From contig JACPOU010000051.1 of NCBI GenBank assembly GCA_016191345.1, positions 1-64,000 on the forward strand: a DNA stretch of 64,000 nt. The letters are read 5' to 3'. Of the stretch, positions 59,672 through 64,000 are shown piece by piece; position 1 is the first letter of the stretch; each line of letters begins with the position of its first letter. This DNA is from Chloroflexota bacterium. GTDB lineage: Bacteria > Chloroflexota > Limnocylindria > Limnocylindrales > CSP1-4. The notes beneath the pieces are model-generated. The model made no database searches and had not been told where the DNA came from. It worked only from the letters and a program-made list of their open reading frames with translations. A program made the position numbers and the translations under genes.

Positions 59672-60487
59672 ATGGATGGCGGAAGCGGGCGGGCGGCGCC
59701 ACACCGCGAGCAGCGCGCCGGGCGGCCCGGCCCGGTCGACGTGACGTGGCTCGGGCGGATCGCGTATCGCGACGCGTGGGCCCTCCAGAAGGCGCTCGTG
59801 GACGCGCGCGTCGCGGGCGACGTCGCCGACGCCCTGCTCCTCCTCGAGCACGACGCCGTCCTGACGCTCGGCCGCCAGGCGGATGAGGCCCATGTCCTGG
59901 CCCGCCCGGGCGAGCTCCGGCGCCGCGCGATCGAGGTCCTCCGCGTGGAGCGGGGCGGCGAGGTGACGTACCACGGCCCGGGGCAGCTGGTCGCCTACCC
60001 GATCCTCCGCCTCGGGGATCGAGGGATCCTCCTGCGGCCCCTCGTCCGGGCGCTCGAGGACGCGATGATCGCGACCTGCGAAGCGCTGGGCGTGGCCACG
60101 GTCCGGCGTGACGGCCATCCCGGCTGCTGGGTCATGGAGGGGGGGCGTCCGGCGCGGAAGATCGGGGCGCTCGGAATCCGCGTGGAGCGCGGCGTCGCCT
60201 ACCACGGCATCGCCGTCAACATCGACCCCGACCTCCGCGACTTCGAGCTCATCGACCCGTGCGGGATGCCCGGCCTCATCTCGACCTCGATCGCCGACGA
60301 GCTGGGCCGGAGCGCGGAGCCGCCCTCGACCGAGGCCGTGGAGCGCGCCGCGACGATCTTCGCGGACGCATTCGCCGTCACCCTCGGCGTCGAGATCAAC
60401 TGGGTCGCAGCGGAGCGGGTCCGCGCCCTGGCGGGGGAAGCCGTGACGCCGCGGGCCCCGCTTGCGGTCCCCGCCGGGGTGGCCTGA
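59672..60487 (+). CDS. lipB: Octanoyl-[ACP]:protein N-octanoyltransferase
   Basis: 271 residues. Transfers octanoate from acyl carrier protein to lipoyl domains of 2-oxoacid dehydrogenases and GcvH. VERGGEVTYHGPGQLVAYPIL is the LipB signature; the catalytic dyad is K163 in ARKIGALGI and C197 in DPCGMPG. A 22-residue Arg/Gly-rich extension precedes the family start at VDVTWLGRIAYRDAW, so the true start may be later. Followed after 2 bp by the GalT-like gene; no lipA in the window. Confidence 0.95.
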   Translation: MDGGSGRAAPHREQRAGRPGPVDVTWLGRIAYRDAWALQKALVDARVAGDVADALLLLEHDAVLTLGRQADEAHVLARPGELRRRAIEVLRVERGGEVTYHGPGQLVAYPILRLGDRGILLRPLVRALEDAMIATCEALGVATVRRDGHPGCWVMEGGRPARKIGALGIRVERGVAYHGIAVNIDPDLRDFELIDPCGMPGLISTSIADELGRSAEPPSTEAVERAATIFADAFAVTLGVEINWVAAERVRALAGEAVTPRAPLAVPAGVA

Positions 60488-60489
60488 CC

Positions 60490-61485
60490 GTGGCCGCCGG
60501 CCTCTTCGAGCTGCGCAAGGACCCGATCACGAGCTGGTGGGTCGCCACGATCGTGGATCGGGAGTTCCATCGCGACCGGTTCGCCCGCCACGCGAGCGAC
60601 GTCGACGACGGCGGCGACTGCCAGAACTGCCGCCTCCCCGAAGGCGGCGGGGTTCGCCTGCGCGTCCTCAAGGACTACGCGTTCCACGTCGTCGGGACCG
60701 AGGACGAGGCCCGCGAGCTCGACCAGCGCTTCGCCCAGGTCGCGATGTCCGATGCTCGGGCTGCCGGGAGCTGGCGGGCGATCGTCGCGCCGCCGCAGGA
60801 GCACCGGCCGCTGCACCAGGTCGGCTCTGCGATCGTCGAGCGGCTCGTCACCGGGGCCCGCGACGCGATCGTGACGGCCCGGACCGCGAACCAGACCGAC
60901 TACCTCCAGGTCGTCCAGAACTGGGGCGACGAATCCGGCGCCCGGACCAACCACCTCTGCCTCGAGACATACGACCTGCCGCAGATCCCGCACCGGATCG
61001 CCGAGGAGCTCGGCGGGGCCGCTCGATTCGTCATCCGGGAGGGAGAGTGCCCGTACTGCCGCCTCGTCCGGGAGGCGACGCGGACCCGCGAGCGGCTCCT
61101 CTGGGAGGACGCCGACAGCGTCGCCTTCGCACCGTGGGCGTCGCGGTCCGCCTTCGAGCTCTGGATCGTGCCCCGCCGCCACGACTCCGACTTCGGGCGG
61201 TCATCGGAGACGGACGTCCGCGCCACGGCCTCCGCCCTGCGGCACGTCCTCGCGATCCTCGCCCGGACCCTCGATGGGCCGCCGTACAACCTGATCCTCC
61301 ACACGGCGCCGCTCCGGGAGCGCGTCGACGCCACGTACCACTGGCACTGGGAGATCCATCCGAGGCTGCGCGAGATCGCGGGGCTGGAGCTCGGGACGGG
61401 CCTCCCGGTCAACCCGGTCTCGCCGGAGGACGCCGTCGAGGAGCTCCTGGCGAGGGCGGCCGGCACAGTCGAGGCGCCCGGGTGA
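60490..61485 (+). CDS. Galactose-1-phosphate uridylyltransferase-like zinc protein
   Basis: 331 residues, GTG start 2 bp after lipB stop. It begins FELRKDPITSWWVATIVDREFHRDRFA, as in GalT-like proteins. Zinc-type pairs C44/C47 (CQNC) and C187/C190 (CPYC), and a HIT-like motif H284-W-H286-W-E-I-H290 in TYHWHWEIHP where GalT has its catalytic HPH. The altered motif suggests a nucleotidyl transferase or hydrolase of the HIT superfamily other than classical GalT, perhaps an ADP-glucose phosphorylase-like enzyme. FELWIVPRRHDSDF supports the HIT fold. Confidence 0.85.
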   Translation: MAAGLFELRKDPITSWWVATIVDREFHRDRFARHASDVDDGGDCQNCRLPEGGGVRLRVLKDYAFHVVGTEDEARELDQRFAQVAMSDARAAGSWRAIVAPPQEHRPLHQVGSAIVERLVTGARDAIVTARTANQTDYLQVVQNWGDESGARTNHLCLETYDLPQIPHRIAEELGGAARFVIREGECPYCRLVREATRTRERLLWEDADSVAFAPWASRSAFELWIVPRRHDSDFGRSSETDVRATASALRHVLAILARTLDGPPYNLILHTAPLRERVDATYHWHWEIHPRLREIAGLELGTGLPVNPVSPEDAVEELLARAAGTVEAPG

Positions 61486-61582
61486 CGGACCCGCGTCACA
61501 CGAATCCGGATCGCCACGTCCCTCGGTTCGACAGCGCGCGGGCGGTTCCCCGTGCCTCGACGTCTCAGGTGGAAGGGGCACC

Positions 61583-62242
61583 ATGTTCGGCACCAGCGGG
61601 CCGGGGGGCTACGCGGTCGGCAGCCAGGCGTTCGAACGCCCGGCCAGTGGTGCCCCGATGAGCGGGACCTGGGACCACGATACGGCCGGTGCGTTCGTCG
61701 AGACCATGTTCGCGAAGCACCATGGCGAGATCTACGCCTACCTCCTCCGGATGCTGCGTGACCCCGAGCTCGCGGCCGACCTGACACAGGACGCGTTCGT
61801 GAAGGCCTACCGCGCCTACGACACCCTCGAGAAGGGCGAAAACGCGAGGGCGTGGCTCTACCAGATCGCCCATCGCGTCGCCCTCGACAATCTCCGTCGC
61901 CGGCGAATCGTCCGGTTCCTGCCGCTGACGGGCGATTCGAAGGGCTCTTCGCCGTCGGCCGAGCACCTCGCCATGGACCTCCGGTTGTCCGGTCCGCTCG
62001 AGCGAGCCCTGGCCCGCATTCCCGAGCGCCAGCGCGCGGCGCTCCTGCTCGCCGAGCTGCACGACCTGACCGGCCTCGAGCTCGCCGCGGCGCTTGGCGT
62101 CAGCCACGTCGCCGCGCGGGCCCTCCTGACCCGGGCCCGCCAGAGCCTCCGCGAGGCGCTGGCAGCCGAGAGGGCCGCGGAGGCCGCGACCGAGGCCGAG
62201 CGGGACGCGGCCTACGCCCGTGGCGAAGGCGCCGACCGATGA
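61583..62242 (+). CDS. ECF sigma factor
   Basis: 219 residues. Region 2: FVETMFAKHHGEIYAYLLRMLRDPELAADLTQDAFVKAYRAYDTLEKGENARAWLYQIAHRVALDNLRRR; region 4: ALARIPERQRAALLLAELHDLTGLELAAALGVSHVAARALLTRARQSLREAL. The HTH is slightly atypical. A 30-residue Gly/Ser-rich N-terminal extension may not be translated (GTGG...ATGAGC near 61658 is an alternative). ATGA overlap with the following anti-sigma-like gene. Confidence 0.92.
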   Translation: MFGTSGPGGYAVGSQAFERPASGAPMSGTWDHDTAGAFVETMFAKHHGEIYAYLLRMLRDPELAADLTQDAFVKAYRAYDTLEKGENARAWLYQIAHRVALDNLRRRRIVRFLPLTGDSKGSSPSAEHLAMDLRLSGPLERALARIPERQRAALLLAELHDLTGLELAAALGVSHVAARALLTRARQSLREALAAERAAEAATEAERDAAYARGEGADR

Positions 62243-64000
62243 CCCTGCCGTTCCGTCGCCGCCACCACGACAACGAGGCCTCGCACGACCGGGCCCGGGC
62301 CATCGCCGAGGCCGCGTTCGCGGCGGAGATGACCCCGGCCGACACGGCGTGGCTGGAGCAGCACCTGGCCGGCTGCACCGAGTGCGCCGCCGAGCAGGCC
62401 GCCTTCGCCGCCGACCGCGAGCTGCTGCGGACCCTCCGGGACGGGTCGCCGGCACCGCCCCGCGACCTCTGGGCCCGGACCGCCGCCGCGATCGAGCGGG
62501 ACGCCGGGCATCGCCCGCCGGCCGGCCACCGGCCGTATGGCGGGCCCCGGATCGGCCGGCTCCCGATCGGCGTCCTGTCGGGCGTGCTCGTGATCCTGGT
62601 CGTCATCGGGACCTCCCTCGTCCCGCGGACCGCCCCGCTTCCGAGCCTCACGGACTCGTCCGCGACCTCGATCACCGGCCGGGCCTCCCCGCCGCCCGAG
62701 CCGACGCCCCTTGCCGTCACCGCGCGCGCGCTCACCTACGTCCAGAAGCTGAGCGACGGCTCGTTCGACCTCGTCGTCGCGCCGATCGGCTACGTCTGCG
62801 CCGACGGCCCGGACGCCTGTGCGCCCCTCGACAACGAGTCCTCGACGCGCATCCGCCTCTCGGTCGAGCCCGAATCGGTGATCGTCTCGCCCAACGACGA
62901 CCAGCTTGTCGTCACGACCGGCAGGGAGGGATCGACGTCGGGCGAGGTCATCGTCCTGCCCAAGCCAACGACCGGGCCCACCCCCGGGCCGACCGATCCG
63001 CCCAGCTCGCCGCCATCCGAGGCCCCGCCGACGGACGTCCCGCCGACGGACGCCCCGCCGCCCACCCCGACGCCGGATCCCGACCTGACGCCCGTCCCCA
63101 CCGACGCCGGACCAAGCCAGACGCCGGACCCGGCCGCCGGTCGGGCGATCGTGACCGGCGTCATCGTCGTCGGCGAGACCGCGTACTCCGCGAACGGAGA
63201 GTGGCTGGCCTTCTCGGCCCGGCCCGTCGACGGAAGTGCGGGCCCGGATCTCTACGTCTGGCGTGTCGGTGACGCGCTCGCGAGACCCGTGACGGCGGAT
63301 CACGCGACGTTCTTCGCCGGCTGGCTCGGCGACCGCATCCTGGCCAGTCGCATCACGCCCGTCACGGAGCCCGTGCCGGGCGAGCCGGGAGCGTCCGCGG
63401 GGCCGTCCGCTTCGCCCGCCCCGACGACGAAGCCGGGCCGCAGCCCCAACCCGGGGTCCGGGAAGCCCAGCCCGTCGCCGAGCCTCGACGCCTCGGCCTC
63501 AGCCTCGGCCTCGGCCTCGCCCGAGCCCACGGCTCCCGTCGAGCGGCACCCCGTCTCGTTCCTGCTCGACCCGCTGTCGGGCGCGATGACGACGATCGAC
63601 GGCGTCGACGTCTGGCAGCCCATGGTGGACCTCGAGAGCCGGACCGTGGTCTACTGGTCCGGGACGGTCCTGCCCGATGCCTCGGGTACGGGCTGGGTGC
63701 CGGCCACCGGGCAGCTCCTCCTCGACCGCTGGGTGACGCCCGACCCGGTCCAGCCCTCGCCGGGCCCCGGCGAACCGGGCGGCCCGGGCCTTCCGCCGAA
63801 CCCGACGATCCCGGGCCCCTCGGTCGATCCGCTGGCCTCCCCGGATCCAACCTCGCGGCCCGGCCCGGCCGGCGACCCGGAGGTCCTCGCCGAGGGACCC
63901 GTCGGCGGCTTCGACGCCCGTTTCGACCCGGAGGGCATCCGGCTCGCGGTCTGGATCCCGGATCCGGAGAACAGCGACATCGGGACCCTTCGCCTGGTCG
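62239..64000 (+). CDS. Anti-sigma-like membrane protein with long Pro-rich exodomain (3' truncated by window)
   Basis: 587 residues to the window end with no stop. N-terminal ZAS motif H42-x3-C46-x2-C49 (HLAGCTEC), membrane span 108-127 (LPIGVLSGVLVILVVIGTSL), then an extracytoplasmic part built from beta-propeller-like strands (TAYSANGEWLAFSARPVDGSAGPDLYVWRVGD, DARFDPEGIRLAVWIPDPENSDIGTLRLV) broken by three long Pro/Thr/Ser-rich linkers. ATGA overlap with the sigma gene shows it is that factor's partner. Far longer than ordinary anti-sigma factors; a WD40/TolB-like sensor outside the membrane is inferred. Confidence 0.88.
   Translation, partial: MTLPFRRRHHDNEASHDRARAIAEAAFAAEMTPADTAWLEQHLAGCTECAAEQAAFAADRELLRTLRDGSPAPPRDLWARTAAAIERDAGHRPPAGHRPYGGPRIGRLPIGVLSGVLVILVVIGTSLVPRTAPLPSLTDSSATSITGRASPPPEPTPLAVTARALTYVQKLSDGSFDLVVAPIGYVCADGPDACAPLDNESSTRIRLSVEPESVIVSPNDDQLVVTTGREGSTSGEVIVLPKPTTGPTPGPTDPPSSPPSEAPPTDVPPTDAPPPTPTPDPDLTPVPTDAGPSQTPDPAAGRAIVTGVIVVGETAYSANGEWLAFSARPVDGSAGPDLYVWRVGDALARPVTADHATFFAGWLGDRILASRITPVTEPVPGEPGASAGPSASPAPTTKPGRSPNPGSGKPSPSPSLDASASASASASPEPTAPVERHPVSFLLDPLSGAMTTIDGVDVWQPMVDLESRTVVYWSGTVLPDASGTGWVPATGQLLLDRWVTPDPVQPSPGPGEPGGPGLPPNPTIPGPSVDPLASPDPTSRPGPAGDPEVLAEGPVGGFDARFDPEGIRLAVWIPDPENSDIGTLRLV

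Overview
This is a 64 kb, very GC-rich window (mostly G/C at third codon positions) with tightly packed, often translationally coupled genes. The gene content fits a Chloroflexota lineage (Limnocylindria/Ellin6529-like) or a deep-branching actinobacterium. Pointers are an F420-type LLM oxidoreductase, a HemQ-type (coproporphyrin-dependent) heme pathway fed by glutamyl-tRNA, ECF sigma/anti-sigma pairs, SulP with ArsR, SpoIID/LytB, MttB, TrpB2 and many GTG starts. The taxonomic call is an inference from gene content only.

Layout. 0-7 kb: an 82-bp direct repeat pair and a 12-bp microsatellite, then small or poorly known proteins (Cys-rich 67-mer, membrane protein, F420-type oxidoreductase, ferritin-like 77-mer, divergent glycosyltransferase, zinc-ribbon membrane protein, CsbD-like and membrane-anchored stress proteins). 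6.2-7.1 kb: gene-free, with a terminator, a 39-bp tandem repeat and a family of short hairpins. 7-19 kb: SRPBCC protein coupled to an unknown, GlsB/YeaQ protein, glycogen debranching enzyme, class A penicillin-binding protein, a 1297-residue soluble PAS/GAF histidine kinase, CorA-like transporter. 19-22.4 kb: an island of tiny membrane, lipoprotein and disordered proteins typical of envelope or general stress. 22.5-28.4 kb: cupredoxin lipoprotein, ECF sigma plus RskA-like anti-sigma, MttB-family methyltransferase, ArsR-SulP operon. 28.7-33.3 kb: remodelled DNA with the tail of a Ca2+/H+ antiporter, a secreted protein, a GlxA-type regulator, a BBE-type flavoprotein, and an SSB gene cut off next to a decayed IS630-type transposase. 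33.4-42.6 kb: SpoIID-like protein, zinc-ribbon protein, tRNA-Gly(CCC), winged-helix protein, DUF2652-SRPBCC fusion, TrpB2, sugar isomerase plus Gfo/Idh/MocA dehydrogenase.

42.6-51.2 kb is the centrepiece: an eight-gene operon (HTH regulator, hemA, hemC-hemD fusion, hemB, hemQ, hemL, hemE, hemH) in which all seven junctions are exact 4-nt stop/start overlaps. It covers tRNA-bound glutamate to heme except the coproporphyrinogen oxidase (CgoX) step. It is preceded by an AT-rich perfect palindrome just upstream of the regulator's TTG start, suggesting autoregulation coupled to tetrapyrrole or redox state. It is followed by nitrogen assimilation genes (amt, glutamate synthase large subunit); glutamate is also the heme precursor.

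57.4-64 kb: VOC, DUF1801 and GNAT proteins; two non-coding repeat systems (a dispersed 17-bp palindrome-ended motif and a 52-bp minisatellite carrying a hairpin in each unit); lipB closely followed by a GalT-like zinc protein; and a second ECF sigma gene coupled to a long anti-sigma-like membrane protein that runs off the window end.
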